Shown in pieces: positions 26,870 to 36,924 of a DNA stretch of 53,028 nucleotides. The notes under the pieces were generated by a model. The model had not been told where the DNA came from and did not search any database. It worked only from the letters and a program-made list of their open reading frames with translations. The position numbers and the translations under genes are program-made. Origin of the DNA: Helicobacter mehlei (GTDB lineage Bacteria > Campylobacterota > Campylobacteria > Campylobacterales > Helicobacteraceae); the NCBI RefSeq assembly GCF_003660265.1, contig NZ_QXQP01000010.1, forward strand, positions 1 to 53,028. Direction: 5' to 3'. Within the stretch, counting starts at the first letter, position 1. Every line of letters starts with the position of its first letter.

Positions 26870-28068
26870 AATTCTAATTTGAAAGCGGCATGCAAGGTTT
26901 TAAGCGCGAGTTCAGCCAACCCAACATCCACCACCACTGAGATTTTGATCTCGCTGGTGCTGATCATCAAAATATTGATATTTTCTCTAGCGAGGGCTTT
27001 AAACGCTGCACTGGCAATACCAGAATGGGAGCGCATGCCCACCCCTACCACAGAAACCTTAGCCACTTGGCGATCGCACTCCACTGAGCCAATATCACGC
27101 ACATTTTTGAGCACCTGCTGGCAAACTTCTAAATCCTCTTCAGGGAGCGTAAAATTGATATTGGTTTTACCATTTTTGCCAATGGTTTGCACGATCATAT
27201 CAATGTTGAGGTTAGCCTCTGCCAAGAGTCCAAAAATTTCGCCGGCTATGCCCGGATAATCGCATGCATCAATGATATTCACGCGGGCTTGGTTTTTATC
27301 TAGGGCAATGCCACTCACAATGGGTTTTTCCAAAATTTGCTCCTCAGAAGTGATGCGCGTGCCTTCATTGTGGCTAAAAGAGTTACGCGTAATCAGGGGG
27401 ATATTGTATTTTTTAGCCAACTCCACAGAGCGGTTAAAAAGCACCTTAGCCCCCATAGAGGCTAACTCTAGCATTTCATCGTAACTAATTTCATCAATTT
27501 TTCTAGCCTCTGGCACCAAGCGTGGGTCGGTGGTGTAAATCCCATCCACATCGGTATAAATCTCGCACAAATGTGCCCGCAAGGCCCCAGCCAACGCCAC
27601 CGCACTCAAATCGCTCCCCCCACGCCCCAAAGTGGTGATTTCTCCATTGGCACTCACCCCTTGAAACCCCGCAACAACCACCACAAAATTTTGTGCCAAG
27701 AGGTCTTTAATCTTGGTCGGGTCGATTTGTAAGATTTGCGCGCGGGTGTAGTGGGCGTCTGTTACAATCCCCGCTTCTCTCCCGCTTAAAGAGCATGCTT
27801 TTTGCCCCAAGGATTCTAGGGCGATGGCTAGCAAAGCACTAGCGATACTCTCGCCACTACTGAGCAAGCGATCCAACTCGCGTCGATTGGGCTTGTTAGA
27901 AAAATGGTGCGCTAAATCTAAAAACTCATCGGTACTATCCCCCATCGCTGAGACCACAACGACCATATCCTCAAAGATTTTTTTACTCTCTATGATACGT
28001 TGAGCCACCGCTTGAATGCGCACACACCCCCCCATGCTTGTCCCCCCAAATTTTTGCACGACCAGCAC
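26866..28068 (-). CDS. lysC: aspartokinase
   Basis: 400 aa. Phosphorylates L-aspartate, the first step to lysine/diaminopimelate, threonine and methionine. Kinase domain begins LVVQKFGGTSMGG, with SSGESIASALLA, LGRGGSDLSAVALAG and YTDVDGIYTTDPRLV. Two C-terminal ACT regulatory domains follow from about residue 260 (NINFTLPEEDLE; VSVVGVGMRSHSGIASAAF; INILMISTSEIKISVVV), indicating feedback control, probably by lysine and/or threonine. GTG start directly follows the rppH TAG. A G7 run lies at codons 12-14. Confidence 0.95.
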   Translation of the reverse strand: MLVVQKFGGTSMGGCVRIQAVAQRIIESKKIFEDMVVVVSAMGDSTDEFLDLAHHFSNKPNRRELDRLLSSGESIASALLAIALESLGQKACSLSGREAGIVTDAHYTRAQILQIDPTKIKDLLAQNFVVVVAGFQGVSANGEITTLGRGGSDLSAVALAGALRAHLCEIYTDVDGIYTTDPRLVPEARKIDEISYDEMLELASMGAKVLFNRSVELAKKYNIPLITRNSFSHNEGTRITSEEQILEKPIVSGIALDKNQARVNIIDACDYPGIAGEIFGLLAEANLNIDMIVQTIGKNGKTNINFTLPEEDLEVCQQVLKNVRDIGSVECDRQVAKVSVVGVGMRSHSGIASAAFKALARENINILMISTSEIKISVVVDVGLAELALKTLHAAFKLEL

Positions 28069-28539
28069 CTATAAATACCCCTCTCTTCTAAAATAGCCGA
28101 TTACCTGCTTATAGACTTGGCGTTTGAAATGCACCACTTTGTGGAACAATTCATGAGGATTGACAAACTCATAGCGATCAAACTCGGGGACAGCTGTTTC
28201 AATATTAATGAGGGTATTATTTTTTAAACGCACCAAAAAATATTTCTGCTTTTGCCCATCAAAGGGATAAAGTTTCTTGGGCATGGTGGGCGGGAAGTCA
28301 TAGGTGATCCATTTAGGATACTCGGCAATCACTTCCACCGCATCCGTGCCAATCTCCTCCAACAATTCCCGATACAGAGCCCTCAAGGGCGTTTCCCCTT
28401 GATCGATCCCGCCTTGTGGGAACTGCCATGCCCCTTGAATATCAATGCGCTGGGCAATAAAAAACTCACAATCCCTAGGATAGTGAGACGAAAGCACGAC
28501 AGCGGCAACATTAGGGCGGTAACTTTTCTTAGTCTCCAT
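28069..28539 (-). CDS. rppH: RNA pyrophosphohydrolase (Nudix)
   Basis: 156 aa Nudix hydrolase of the RppH/NudH type, which removes pyrophosphate from triphosphorylated RNA 5' ends and so starts mRNA decay; in H. pylori it was first called an invasion protein homologue. Nudix box: [23 protein letters not shown] at about residues 43-65, preceded by [16 protein letters not shown]. The C-terminal WITYDFP and the [13 protein letters not shown] strand match RppH rather than other Nudix enzymes. Adjacent to lysC with no gap. ATG start at 28539. Confidence 0.92.
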   Translation of the reverse strand: METKKSYRPNVAAVVLSSHYPRDCEFFIAQRIDIQGAWQFPQGGIDQGETPLRALYRELLEEIGTDAVEVIAEYPKWITYDFPPTMPKKLYPFDGQKQKYFLVRLKNNTLINIETAVPEFDRYEFVNPHELFHKVVHFKRQVYKQVIGYFRREGYL

Positions 28540-28625
28540 GCGCTATCCTTTCTCTTTTGATAAGAGATTATTATAACACACGCAACTAAAACACGCTTAA
28601 AACCCCCCTCCACCCAATCCATCAC

Positions 28626-28928
28626 CTACTTTTTAAGAGTGGGGATGTATTTAGCCAAAGCCTCAATGTCTGCATCGCTCAAATTTTTAGCTTGCCCGTG
28701 CATCACGCCACCCATGCCATAGCGGTTGAGCGAACCTGCTTTGTATGCCATTAGATCTTCTTTAATGGTGGCACTATCTAGGGTATTGACCACATGCCCT
28801 TTACCAAAGGCTTTTTTATCCATCGCAGGTCCGTGACACCCCGCACATTTCTTGACCAACATAGCTGGATCGGCTGCACTCAAAAGTCCCATACCAGCCA
28901 CAACACCCAATAAAACAATCTTTTTCAT
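28626..28928 (-). CDS. cytochrome c-553
   Basis: 100 aa periplasmic monohaem cytochrome. Signal peptide MKKIVLLGVVAGMGLLSAAD, haem-binding CAGCH at about residues 30-34, and the Met axial ligand likely in YGMGGVMHG. It carries electrons from the bc1 complex to the cbb3 oxidase. Start ATG 28928 is preferred to 28955 because AAAGGA lies 7 nt before it and the signal peptide then begins MKK. Its promoter is in the 64-nt gap with the divergent hemW. Confidence 0.93.
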   Translation of the reverse strand: MKKIVLLGVVAGMGLLSAADPAMLVKKCAGCHGPAMDKKAFGKGHVVNTLDSATIKEDLMAYKAGSLNRYGMGGVMHGQAKNLSDADIEALAKYIPTLKK

Positions 28929-28992
28929 CACGCATCCTTTATCTGTTCTTATCAAAAAAACGCTAAAATGCTACTATTTGAAGGATTAATAC

Positions 28993-30063
28993 ATGCTTAA
29001 ATCGGGCGTATCTAGTCTGTATATCCACATTCCTTTCTGCACCAGCAAGTGCGGATACTGCGCTTTTAACTCTTTCAGCGGCTTGGAGGATTTAAAAGAC
29101 GATTATGTCTGCGCTTTAATCCAAGATATTCAAGAGAGTCTAGAGGGTACGCCCACACTCCAAACGATCTTTGTGGGCGGTGGTACGCCCAACACCCTAG
29201 AGGTAAAACACTATGAGGTGATTTTTAAGACCATCACCACCTATGCACACCTAGACCCCGATATTGAAATCACCCTTGAGGCTAACCCCGATCTCTTGGA
29301 TAGGGCTTGGTGTGGTGGCCTCAAAGAACTGGGCGCAACCCGTCTATCCATCGGCGTGCAGAGTTTTTTTAAAGACAAACTAGAATTTTTGCAACGCACG
29401 CACAATGACCAAGAGATTCGGCAAGCCCTAGACACCGCTTATAAAAGTGGGTTTGAAAATTTGAGCATTGATCTCATTTACAACACTCCCCTAGACACTA
29501 AAGAGCGTCTCATGCAAGAAATCCAGCAGGCCAGTAAACTCCCCATTAACCATTTATCTGCCTACAGCCTAACCTTAGAAGAAAACACCAAGTTATCTAA
29601 GAGTGTGCGCTCTCAAGATTTGTTCCAATTCGATGGCTTTTTAAAAACCCAACTAGAAACGTATGGTTTTAAGCACTACGAAGTGTCCAATTATACCAAA
29701 AATTATCCATGTCGGCACAATCTAGCCTATTGGCGGGGCTTGGAATATTTGGGCTGTGGGGCGGGATCTGTAGGGCGTATCCACAACCAACGCTTTTTTA
29801 AGAGCAAGGATATTAAAGCCTATATGGCTAAACCTAGTGGGGTTAAGATTGAGGTGCTAAGTCCTCAAGATTTATGGTTTGAGCGTGTTTTTTTGGGATT
29901 GCGTTGCGCGGTGGGAGTGGATTGCCAAATATTAAAGCCCGCCCAAGTGCAAACTCTCCTAGAGGAGCAGATTTGCGACCTACACGGGGGGCAACTCACC
30001 GCCAAAGACTTTTTTTTGGCTGATGAGATCGCTTTGTGGCTAGAGCCACCCGCCCTAAGTTAA
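28993..30063 (+). CDS. hemW: HemW-like radical SAM protein (HemN family)
   Basis: 356 aa. Radical SAM iron-sulfur site [13 protein letters not shown] (CxxxCxxC) near residue 15, then GGGTPNTL and [17 protein letters not shown], and SIDLIYNTP. Annotated in Helicobacter as oxygen-independent coproporphyrinogen III oxidase, but the length and lack of the N-terminal HemN segment point to the haem chaperone HemW. Which of the two is inference. ATG with GAAGGATTA upstream. Its stop lies 9 nt inside the convergent flaA gene. Confidence 0.88.
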   Translation: MLKSGVSSLYIHIPFCTSKCGYCAFNSFSGLEDLKDDYVCALIQDIQESLEGTPTLQTIFVGGGTPNTLEVKHYEVIFKTITTYAHLDPDIEITLEANPDLLDRAWCGGLKELGATRLSIGVQSFFKDKLEFLQRTHNDQEIRQALDTAYKSGFENLSIDLIYNTPLDTKERLMQEIQQASKLPINHLSAYSLTLEENTKLSKSVRSQDLFQFDGFLKTQLETYGFKHYEVSNYTKNYPCRHNLAYWRGLEYLGCGAGSVGRIHNQRFFKSKDIKAYMAKPSGVKIEVLSPQDLWFERVFLGLRCAVGVDCQILKPAQVQTLLEEQICDLHGGQLTAKDFFLADEIALWLEPPALS

Positions 30064-31596
30064 GAGCCTTAAGATGTTTTGTTGGATCGTGTTGGCCTGA
30101 CTCATCGCATAACTGCCAGATTGTGCCAAGATGTTGTTCTTGCTGAAATTCGCACTCTCTTGAGCAAAATCTACATCGCGGATTTGAGACTCAGCGGCTT
30201 TCACATTCACTTGTGTGATGGTGATGTTATTGACCGTGCTCACCATTTGGTTTTGTACAGAGCCCAAATCAGAGCGGATTTTATCCAACATTTTTTGAGC
30301 AGATTCGGCAATATCCATGACAACCATCGCCCCACGCAAGGTAGTAACCCCAGAGCCTAGAGTGAGGTTTTCATCTGCTAGGGTTTTGTTATAGTTAGCC
30401 CCAGAAGCGGAACGCACCGCTTGGTTAAATTCGCCCAAGACATCCCGTAAATTGACGGTTGTGCTGGCTGCCTTGCCTTTTTCAAAACCAATGGCTTTAT
30501 AGCCTGCCATGGCATCTTGATTGTTGCCAGAGACCACCAAAATATCCCGAGCGTCTTGGCGGACCAAGGATAGACGACCAAAATTGACAGACCCCTTGCT
30601 GATTTTCTGTCCACCATTCAAGGCATCTACAGCAACCTTATCGCCGTTGTCATTTTTGTCATCTGCCTTGATGCTGATTCCGCGTCCATCTAAACTCCTT
30701 AGGTTCAAACGCCCATTAGAATCTGTATAGGCCTCAACACCTGTTTGAGCCGTTATGGCATTGATAGCCGCAAGCAAACGCCCATCGCTGTCGTTTTTCT
30801 TAATGCCCACGACATTGCCCAACTTGATCCCATTGATGGTTAGGTCACTCAAGCTTCCTGATTGGATCGCCTTGTCTGAGGTGGAGATCACCGTAGCATT
30901 AGCCCGCACACCTGTAGCATTAGAGTTTTTATTGATCACCTCTGCTAAAACCCCAAGCCCTGTGCCCGCTGAAGTGGAGATTTTCACACTTTCTAAATGC
31001 ACATCATGCACGCCATCGACTTGCTTGAAGGTCAAGGTAACTTCACCAGAAGCCGTGATAGATTTACCTGTAACAATCTTAACTTGCCCGATCTTATCGG
31101 AGGTGGCTGAACCAATGCTAGCCTTGATGGTTTCATTGGAATAAGCCCCTACTTGGAACTCTTTGTTAGAGAACGCACCTGACAAGAGGGCTTGCCCGTT
31201 ATAGGAGGTGGTGGTCCCGATATTGTCCAAACTTTGGATCAAGCGGATCACATCGGCTTGTAGAGCCTTCCTAGACTGGGTGTTTTGCCCATCTTGAGCG
31301 GCTTGGGTCGCTTTAACCTTGATGGTATCTAGGATTTTGATTTGCTCATCCATTGCTTTGTCGGCGATTTGGATGATCCCAATCCCATCATTAGTATTGG
31401 CGATTGCCTGCCCCAAACTTTTGGCTTGCGAGCGTAAAGAATCGGCAATGGTCATACCCGATGCGTCATCGGCCGCCTTGTTGATTCGCAAACCAGAACT
31501 CAAGCGTTCCAACGACTCGCGCAAATTACGCTGTGTTACTAGCCCGACCGCGTGGGCATTTAACGCATTGATGTTCGTATTGATCTGAAATGCCAT
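30055..31596 (-). CDS. flaA: major flagellin FlaA
   Basis: 513 aa flagellar filament protein, exported by the flagellar type III system without a signal peptide. Conserved D0/D1 ends: [20 protein letters not shown] near residue 30 and [20 protein letters not shown] with [14 protein letters not shown] at the end. The central surface region (about 180-400) is variable. As I recall H. pylori FlaA (510 aa) is very similar. It lacks the TLR5 activation residues in epsilon flagellins, a known feature of the group. AAGGAG stands 6 nt before the ATG. A sigma-28-like -10 lies about 50 nt upstream. Confidence 0.97.
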   Translation of the reverse strand: MAFQINTNINALNAHAVGLVTQRNLRESLERLSSGLRINKAADDASGMTIADSLRSQAKSLGQAIANTNDGIGIIQIADKAMDEQIKILDTIKVKATQAAQDGQNTQSRKALQADVIRLIQSLDNIGTTTSYNGQALLSGAFSNKEFQVGAYSNETIKASIGSATSDKIGQVKIVTGKSITASGEVTLTFKQVDGVHDVHLESVKISTSAGTGLGVLAEVINKNSNATGVRANATVISTSDKAIQSGSLSDLTINGIKLGNVVGIKKNDSDGRLLAAINAITAQTGVEAYTDSNGRLNLRSLDGRGISIKADDKNDNGDKVAVDALNGGQKISKGSVNFGRLSLVRQDARDILVVSGNNQDAMAGYKAIGFEKGKAASTTVNLRDVLGEFNQAVRSASGANYNKTLADENLTLGSGVTTLRGAMVVMDIAESAQKMLDKIRSDLGSVQNQMVSTVNNITITQVNVKAAESQIRDVDFAQESANFSKNNILAQSGSYAMSQANTIQQNILRLLT

Positions 31597-31644
31597 AATA
31601 ACTCCTTGTTAAATATCCTAAAGCTTCCTTGCTTTGGCTCTGTT

Positions 31645-31650
31645 ATATCG
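31645..31650 (-). promoter_or_regulatory. possible sigma-28 (FliA) -10 core for flaA
   Basis: The minus strand reads GACGATATAAC about 50 nt before the flaA ATG; CGATAT fits the -10 core of epsilon FliA promoters. A TAAA element upstream exists but its spacing is shorter than the consensus, so only the -10 is supported. Known FliA control of flaA in H. pylori makes the role plausible. Confidence 0.4.
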
Positions 31651-31686
31651 TCTAAAAATGGATTTAATGAAGAAATTTGTTAGAAA

Positions 31687-32610
31687 TTATTCAAAAGCCC
31701 CGCAGGCCATGAGTTTTGCATAGCGCAAATTTAAAAAGTCGCTACTTTGGATCAAGGGGAGTTGTTCTAAAAAGTAACGCTTAATGGCTAAACTGGCTTC
31801 GACTTTGTCGCGGTGTGCCCCTCTTTTGGGCTCTAAGATGATGTCATCGATGAGATTGGCTTTTTTCAAGTCTGTCGGGGTGATCTTCATAGCCTTAACC
31901 GCGACTTCTACCTTACCCGGGTCGTTCCACAAAATGGCAGCGCACCCTTCAGGAGAAATCACGCTAAAAATAGAGTATTCTAGCATTGCTAATCTGTCTG
32001 CTACAGCAATGGCTAGAGCCCCCCCACTCCCGCCCTCACCGATGATGATCGAGATGGTGGGCACTCTCAATGCCACAAATTCTTGCAAATTCTTAGCGAT
32101 AGCCTCGCTCTGCCCACGCTCTTCAGCCCCAATGCCCGGATAAGCCCCAGCCGTATCGACCAACATTAAAAGTGGGAGATTAAATTTTTCGGCAAACTTA
32201 GCCACCCTCAAGGCTTTGCGGTAGCCTTCAGGGTTGGGCATGCCAAAATTGCGTTGGAGTTTATTTTTCGTGCCTCGCCCTTTTTCCTCAGCGATCACCA
32301 CCACACTAACCCCCTCGATCTTGCCAATAAAGCTCACAATCGCTTTATCATCGTTAAAATGTCGATCCCCAAAAATTTCGTAGCGATCTTGCAAAATGAG
32401 CTCGATATAGTCCATCGCATAAGGTCTATCGGGGTGGCGCGCCAGTTGGAGGCGTTGGTAATCACTGAGATTAGAATAAATGCTATCCGTCTCCTTAGCT
32501 AGCCGTTTTTCCAAGATTTCTTTAGCGTCCAAGTCCCCTCTAATGGTCGCCATTTCAATTTCATCTTGAAGACCCTTAATGCGGGTTTCAAAATCTAAAT
32601 AAATCGCCAC
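31687..32610 (-). CDS. accA: acetyl-CoA carboxylase, carboxyltransferase alpha subunit
   Basis: 307 aa. With AccD transfers the carboxyl group from biotin to acetyl-CoA, giving malonyl-CoA. Crotonase-like domain with [66 protein letters not shown] and [13 protein letters not shown] start at 32610, 10 nt after fabF; no strong ribosome site is seen. Last gene of the fatty-acid cluster running from rpsU. Confidence 0.95.
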   Translation of the reverse strand: MAIYLDFETRIKGLQDEIEMATIRGDLDAKEILEKRLAKETDSIYSNLSDYQRLQLARHPDRPYAMDYIELILQDRYEIFGDRHFNDDKAIVSFIGKIEGVSVVVIAEEKGRGTKNKLQRNFGMPNPEGYRKALRVAKFAEKFNLPLLMLVDTAGAYPGIGAEERGQSEAIAKNLQEFVALRVPTISIIIGEGGSGGALAIAVADRLAMLEYSIFSVISPEGCAAILWNDPGKVEVAVKAMKITPTDLKKANLIDDIILEPKRGAHRDKVEASLAIKRYFLEQLPLIQSSDFLNLRYAKLMACGAFE

Positions 32611-32620
32611 TTGCTATACT

Positions 32621-33868
32621 TTACAATGCCTTGAAGATCACCACTCCATTGGTTCCACCAAAACCAAAGGAATTACTCATCACGGCCTCTAGCTTGGCAC
32701 CCCTTGCCTCATTGGGGATATAGTCTAAATCGCACCCCGGATCGGGGACTTCTTGATTAATTGTGGGGGGCATCACGCCTTCTTGCATCGCCATTAAAGA
32801 CACCACTGCCTCAATTGCCCCTGCTGCGCCCAAGCAATGTCCGATCTGCCCCTTTGTGGAGCTCACGGGGGGGACATTCTCCTTACCACCAAAGACATTT
32901 TTAAGCGCAATGGTCTCGTAAAGATCGTTGTAGCTGGTGCTAGTCCCATGTGCATTGATATAACCAACATTTTTCACGCCATGTTTGCTAGCCATTTGTA
33001 GGGCATATTTCATCGCCCGATAAGCCCCCTCGCCATTGGGTGCAGGGGCGGTGATATGGCTAGCATCCCCACTTTCCCCATAGCCCACCAACTCGGCGAC
33101 AATCTGCGCTCCTCTAGATTTGGCACTTTCATATTCCTCTAAAATCAAGGCCCCCGCGCCCTCGCCCATCACAAAGCCATTGCGCTCTTTATCAAAGGGG
33201 CGGGAAGCCTTCAAGGGCTCGTCATTGCGATTAGAGAGAGCGCGGATGGAGGCAAAGCCCCCAATCCCTACCGGGCAGATGGTCGATTCTGCCCCCACAA
33301 CTAACATGCGATCCGCACCCTCCAACAAAATCGTTTTGTAGGCTTCAATGATGGCATGCGTGCCCGCCGCACAAGCAGTTACACTGGAAACATTGGGTCC
33401 CTTAATGCCGTATTCTATGGAGGCAAACCCGCCAATCATATTCACCAAAGCCGAAGTGATAAAAAAAGGATTGACCTTCCTAGGACCTTTGTCATAACAA
33501 TAAATCGAGTTGGCCTCGATGTTGCCCAAACCTCCAATCCCAGAAGCAGAGCTCACCCCCATGCGTTCTGCCCACTGCTCCGGGCATTTACTATCTTGCA
33601 AAATGCCACAATCTTGCATCGCTTCTTTGATGGCCAGCAGGGCTAGCTGGATAAAGCGACCCGCTTTCTTAACATCCTTGAGATTCATCACAGAAGCGGG
33701 ATCAAAATTGGTGATTTCTGCTGCAATTTGCACAGGAAAACCAGTGGTGTCAAAACTTGTGATCTGTTTCACCCCACATTCCCCGCGCACAATGGCATCA
33801 AAAGCACTTTTTCTATCCAGTCCTAAGGCATTCACCATGCCCATGCCCGTTACCACAACCCTACGCAA
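32621..33868 (-). CDS. fabF: beta-ketoacyl-ACP synthase II
   Basis: 415 aa condensing enzyme that elongates acyl-ACP with malonyl-ACP. Catalytic Cys in SVTACAAGTHAI near residue 165, His in YINAHGTSTSYND near 305 and His in GQIGHCLGAAGAIE near 341; VVVTGMGMVNALG at the start and NSFGFGGTNGVVIF at the end. Uses a TTG start at 33868, which AAGGAG 7 nt upstream supports; an ATG further in would cut off the first strand. Lies between acpP and accA. Confidence 0.95.
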   Translation of the reverse strand: MRRVVVTGMGMVNALGLDRKSAFDAIVRGECGVKQITSFDTTGFPVQIAAEITNFDPASVMNLKDVKKAGRFIQLALLAIKEAMQDCGILQDSKCPEQWAERMGVSSASGIGGLGNIEANSIYCYDKGPRKVNPFFITSALVNMIGGFASIEYGIKGPNVSSVTACAAGTHAIIEAYKTILLEGADRMLVVGAESTICPVGIGGFASIRALSNRNDEPLKASRPFDKERNGFVMGEGAGALILEEYESAKSRGAQIVAELVGYGESGDASHITAPAPNGEGAYRAMKYALQMASKHGVKNVGYINAHGTSTSYNDLYETIALKNVFGGKENVPPVSSTKGQIGHCLGAAGAIEAVVSLMAMQEGVMPPTINQEVPDPGCDLDYIPNEARGAKLEAVMSNSFGFGGTNGVVIFKAL

Positions 33869-33918
33869 AAAAACTCCTTCTAGCTAGCCAAATACCTTAA
33901 AAATGGGCCCTCACAAAA

Positions 33919-34155
33919 CTAGGCTAATTTATTGTCTTGAATGAAACGAACCGCATCCCCCACGGTTTTAATTTTCTCTGCTTGCTCATCAGGAATCTCG
34001 ATTCCAAACTTCTCCTCAAGAGCCATGATAAGCTCCACCACATCCAACGAATCGGCGTTGAGATCCTTGATAAAATCCGCCTCTTCTGTAACCTGTGTTG
34101 CACTTACATTCAACTGCTCAACAATCACCGCTTGCACATCTTCAAATAATGCCAT
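33919..34155 (-). CDS. acpP: acyl carrier protein
   Basis: 78 aa acidic four-helix protein that carries acyl chains during fatty-acid and lipid A synthesis. The phosphopantetheine attachment serine is in [18 protein letters not shown] at about residue 38. ATG with TTAGGAG upstream. Sits with fabF and accA downstream and fabG upstream, so the acyl carrier and its enzymes are made together. Confidence 0.97.
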   Translation of the reverse strand: MALFEDVQAVIVEQLNVSATQVTEEADFIKDLNADSLDVVELIMALEEKFGIEIPDEQAEKIKTVGDAVRFIQDNKLA

Positions 34156-34229
34156 AACAACTCCTAATTATCCTAAATGTAATCTTAAAATTCTAACTCA
34201 AAACCGCTTGAAAAACCTTAAACCCTGCT

Positions 34230-34310
34230 CTACTTGCGTTCCAACACATCTACAATGCGGTATAAAAAGTAGATGATCACCAACAACAAAATCAAAAACA
34301 AAAATTGCAT
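34230..34310 (-). CDS. 26-aa single-helix membrane peptide
   Basis: Below the usual ORF size limit. ATG at 34310 is preceded by AAGGAG with 6 nt spacing, one of the best ribosome sites in this operon. The product is a hydrophobic helix (LFLILLLVIIYFLY, residues 4-17) with a basic, charged tail ending VLERK. It lies between acpP and fabG, 29 nt after fabG, in the same direction as all neighbours. It may act in the membrane near the fatty-acid machinery; function is unknown. Homologues at the same place would confirm it. Confidence 0.65.
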   Translation of the reverse strand: MQFLFLILLLVIIYFLYRIVDVLERK

Positions 34311-34339
34311 CGTTTCTCCTTATAGAATTTCCTCAACTC

Positions 34340-35098
34340 TCACATATACAAGCCACCATTGACTTTCAAGGTCTCTCCCGTAATGTAGCTAGATAGATCA
34401 CTGAGCAAAAACGCCACCGCCCCCGCTACTTCTGCTGGTTGCCCTAATCTGGCTAGGGGGATGTTTTTTAAGTAGGATTCTTTCACATCCTCGCCAAGAG
34501 CTGTCATGTCCGTATCGATAAATCCGGGAGTGATGCAATTAAAGCGGACATTACGCAAAGCCCCCTCATAGGCAAAGGATTTGCTCATCGCAACCATACC
34601 CCCCTTGCTAGCCGCATAGTTGGTCTGCCCCATATTGCCCCGCTCGGCGATCACAGAAGCGATATTCACCACGCTCCCAAACCTTTGCTTGCTCATCACT
34701 TTCAAAGCCTCACGGCAACCTACAAAAACCGATGTCAAATTGGTTTCTAGCACATGCCTAAATTCCTCAGTTTTCATGCGCACCGCTAATTTGTCTAACA
34801 CAATCCCGGCATTATTGACCAAATAGCTTAAGCCTCCATCGCTAGCAACAATGGTTTTGATGCCCTCGACAAATTGCTCCTCAGAGGTAACATCAAACTT
34901 GATCAGAGCCACCCTCCCGCCTAGCTTCTCAATTTCAACCTTGAGTGCATCGGCCTCCTCATGCCTGTTGCGGTAGTTGATCCAAACCTTGAGTCGCTGA
35001 CCCCCTTTGTGGCTATAGCCTGCCAGCAAAAGGGCAATAGCACGCCCGATGCCCCGATTAGCCCCCGTAACCAAAACATTCTCGCCACTAAACTCCAT
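34340..35098 (-). CDS. fabG: 3-oxoacyl-ACP reductase
   Basis: 252 aa short-chain dehydrogenase that reduces beta-ketoacyl-ACP with NADPH. Cofactor loop [13 protein letters not shown] near residue 10, VNNAGIV near 96, the catalytic Ser in [11 protein letters not shown] (about 145) and the Tyr/Lys pair in [10 protein letters not shown] (about 158-162), closing with [12 protein letters not shown] with GAGGAATC just before. Between rpsU and the small membrane peptide gene. Confidence 0.95.
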   Translation of the reverse strand: MEFSGENVLVTGANRGIGRAIALLLAGYSHKGGQRLKVWINYRNRHEEADALKVEIEKLGGRVALIKFDVTSEEQFVEGIKTIVASDGGLSYLVNNAGIVLDKLAVRMKTEEFRHVLETNLTSVFVGCREALKVMSKQRFGSVVNIASVIAERGNMGQTNYAASKGGMVAMSKSFAYEGALRNVRFNCITPGFIDTDMTALGEDVKESYLKNIPLARLGQPAEVAGAVAFLLSDLSSYITGETLKVNGGLYM

Positions 35099-35107
35099 GA
35101 TTCCTCA

Positions 35108-35320
35108 CTACAGCTTAGACTCATAACGCCTGAGCATATATAGCCGCTTTAGGATTTTCTTCTTGGCGTTGATCTTTTGCTTTTTACGCTTCTCTGTCTT
35201 GGACTCAAAGAAACGCCGCGCACGGCACTCTGTTACAACCAAATTGCGATCAGTCTGTTTTTTAAAGCGCCTATAAGCTTCATCAAAGCTATCGCTCTCT
35301 CTGACCTTGATTCCGGGCAT
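35108..35320 (-). CDS. rpsU: 30S ribosomal protein S21
   Basis: 70 aa, very basic. Matches bS21: [16 protein letters not shown] near the start and [18 protein letters not shown] towards the end. It binds the 30S platform near the anti-Shine-Dalgarno end of 16S rRNA and supports initiation. First gene of the fatty-acid cluster, 9 nt before fabG, so ribosome and lipid synthesis share a transcript. Promoter presumably in the 100-nt gap with the divergent tRNA gene. Confidence 0.95.
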   Translation of the reverse strand: MPGIKVRESDSFDEAYRRFKKQTDRNLVVTECRARRFFESKTEKRKKQKINAKKKILKRLYMLRRYESKL

Positions 35321-35402
35321 GCCATCACCTACTTTCTTCGATTAGATGGGCGTATTTTAACGAAATTTTGTAAATTTAACCTAAAATTAGCCAAAATTAC
35401 GC

Positions 35403-35408
35403 TATAAT
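35403..35408 (+). promoter_or_regulatory. -10 promoter element of tRNA-Arg
   Basis: TATAAT preceded by an AT-rich stretch, 16 nt before the mature 5' end of the tRNA, in the gap between divergent rpsU and the tRNA gene. Confidence 0.6.
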
Positions 35409-35423
35409 GCGGTTTGTTTTTGG

Positions 35424-35500
35424 GTGCTCATAGCTCAGCTGAATAGAGCAACAGGTTGCGGTCCTGTAGGTCGGGGGTTTGAATCCCTCTGAGCACACCA
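35424..35500 (+). tRNA. tRNA-Arg (anticodon GCG)
   Basis: 77 nt with encoded CCA. The acceptor arm pairs GTGCTCA with TGAGCAC; D stem GCTC/GAGC; anticodon stem ACAGG/CCTGT with loop TTGCGGT, giving anticodon GCG for CGC and CGU codons; T arm GGGGG/CCCTC with one G-U pair. G34 rather than A34 means the usual adenosine-to-inosine editing is not needed for this tRNA. The gdhA stop codon on the other strand begins at the very next base, so no terminator lies between them. Confidence 0.95.
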
Positions 35501-36847
35501 CTAATATCCTTGTGCGATCAGCGCGTCAGCCACTTTTCTAAAGCCTGCGATGTTAGCCCCTAAAACCAAGTTAGTCGGATCTTTAAACTCTTGAGCCGTG
35601 TGAAAAGCGTCTTCAAAAATATCCCTCATGATCGTGCGCAATTTAGCATCAACCACCTCAAAACTCCAAGGGTGCATGCTCGCATTTTGTGCCATTTCAA
35701 GCCCGCTCACCGCCACACCCCCGGCATTAGCTGCCTTACCCGGTCCATAGCAAATTTGGGCTTTTAAAAACGCTTGGGCTGCTTGGGTGCTAGAGGGCAT
35801 GTTAGCCCCCTCCACCACGCATTGGCAACCATTGTTTAATAGAGTTTGTGCATCTGCAAGGCTAAGTTCGTTCTGCGTAGCGCTGGGGAAGGCTGCAAAA
35901 CAAGGTACGCTCCAAACCCCATTAGTCCCCGGGGCATAATCTTTTGTAGCGGTGTATTGCGCGCTTTTTTTATGCTTGGCATACTCCTCAATGCGCCCCC
36001 CCTTGACCTCCTTAATCTCTTTGAGCAAGGCTAGATCAATCCCCTCTGAATCGTAGATCATACCCTTCGAATCACTAGCAGTTACCGGGATTGCGCCCAC
36101 TTCATAGAGTTTTTCAATGGTGTAAATCGCCACATTCCCACTCCCAGATACACTACACACCTTGCCTTCCAAACCTTCTTTTCTAGCCCCTAACATTTCT
36201 TGGGCAAAATAGACACAGCCATACCCAGTCGCCTCTTTTCTAACCAAGCTCCCGCCCCAATCTAAACCTTTGCCTGTCAGCACGCCATCAAAGCGATTGA
36301 CCAATTTCTTATAACGCCCAAACAAATAGCCAATTTCGCGCGTGCCCACGCCAATATCCCCAGCGGGCACATCGGTTAGCGCACCCACATGGCGGTAAAG
36401 CTCGTCCATAAAGGCTTGGCAAAAACGCATGATCTCTGCATCACTCTTGCCCTTGGGGTCAAAATCACTCCCCCCCTTAGCTCCGCCCATGTTAAGAGTG
36501 GTGAGGGCGTTTTTAAAAATCTGTTCAAAACCCAAAAACTTAATGATGCTAGCATTCACACTGGGGTGGAATCGCAATCCTCCCTTATAAGGCCCAATCG
36601 CGGCATTAAATTGGATACGGCAACCCCGATTGACTTGGACTTTGCCCGCATCATCTAGCCACACCACACGGAAGAAAACCTGCCGATCGGGTTCGATCAA
36701 GCGTTCTAAAATGGCATGTTTTTCATACTGGGGCTCTTTTTTCAAAAGAGGGGCCAGAGAATGTAGCATTTCGGCTACGGCTTGTTGGAACTCTTTCTGG
36801 TGGGGGTAAGTTCCCCCAATATGTTTTAAAACCCTTTGGATATACAT
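35501..36847 (-). CDS. gdhA: NADP-type glutamate dehydrogenase
   Basis: 448 aa hexameric enzyme interconverting 2-oxoglutarate plus ammonia and glutamate. Motifs: GYKKGG-type substrate region here as GPYKGGLRFHPSVN, the catalytic Lys in GGAKGGSDFDPKGKSD, DVPAGDIGVGTREIGYLFG, and the nucleotide fold VSGSGNVAIYTIEKL. Start at ATG 36847 has AGAGAGG upstream and gives the length I recall for H. pylori (448 aa); an in-frame start at 36922 is rejected. Relevant to ammonia handling in a urease-positive genus. Divergent from prfB. Confidence 0.95.
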   Translation of the reverse strand: MYIQRVLKHIGGTYPHQKEFQQAVAEMLHSLAPLLKKEPQYEKHAILERLIEPDRQVFFRVVWLDDAGKVQVNRGCRIQFNAAIGPYKGGLRFHPSVNASIIKFLGFEQIFKNALTTLNMGGAKGGSDFDPKGKSDAEIMRFCQAFMDELYRHVGALTDVPAGDIGVGTREIGYLFGRYKKLVNRFDGVLTGKGLDWGGSLVRKEATGYGCVYFAQEMLGARKEGLEGKVCSVSGSGNVAIYTIEKLYEVGAIPVTASDSKGMIYDSEGIDLALLKEIKEVKGGRIEEYAKHKKSAQYTATKDYAPGTNGVWSVPCFAAFPSATQNELSLADAQTLLNNGCQCVVEGANMPSSTQAAQAFLKAQICYGPGKAANAGGVAVSGLEMAQNASMHPWSFEVVDAKLRTIMRDIFEDAFHTAQEFKDPTNLVLGANIAGFRKVADALIAQGY

Positions 36848-36891
36848 GTTTGATCCTCTCTTTGATCTGCTTGATCGAATAGACAATGGTG

Positions 36892-36897
36892 TATAAT
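36892..36897 (+). promoter_or_regulatory. -10 promoter element of prfB
   Basis: TATAAT 28 nt before the prfB ATG in the 77-nt gap with the divergent gdhA. No clear -35. Confidence 0.6.
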
Positions 36898-36924
36898 AGC
36901 ACAAAAAAACCAAATGGAACACGC

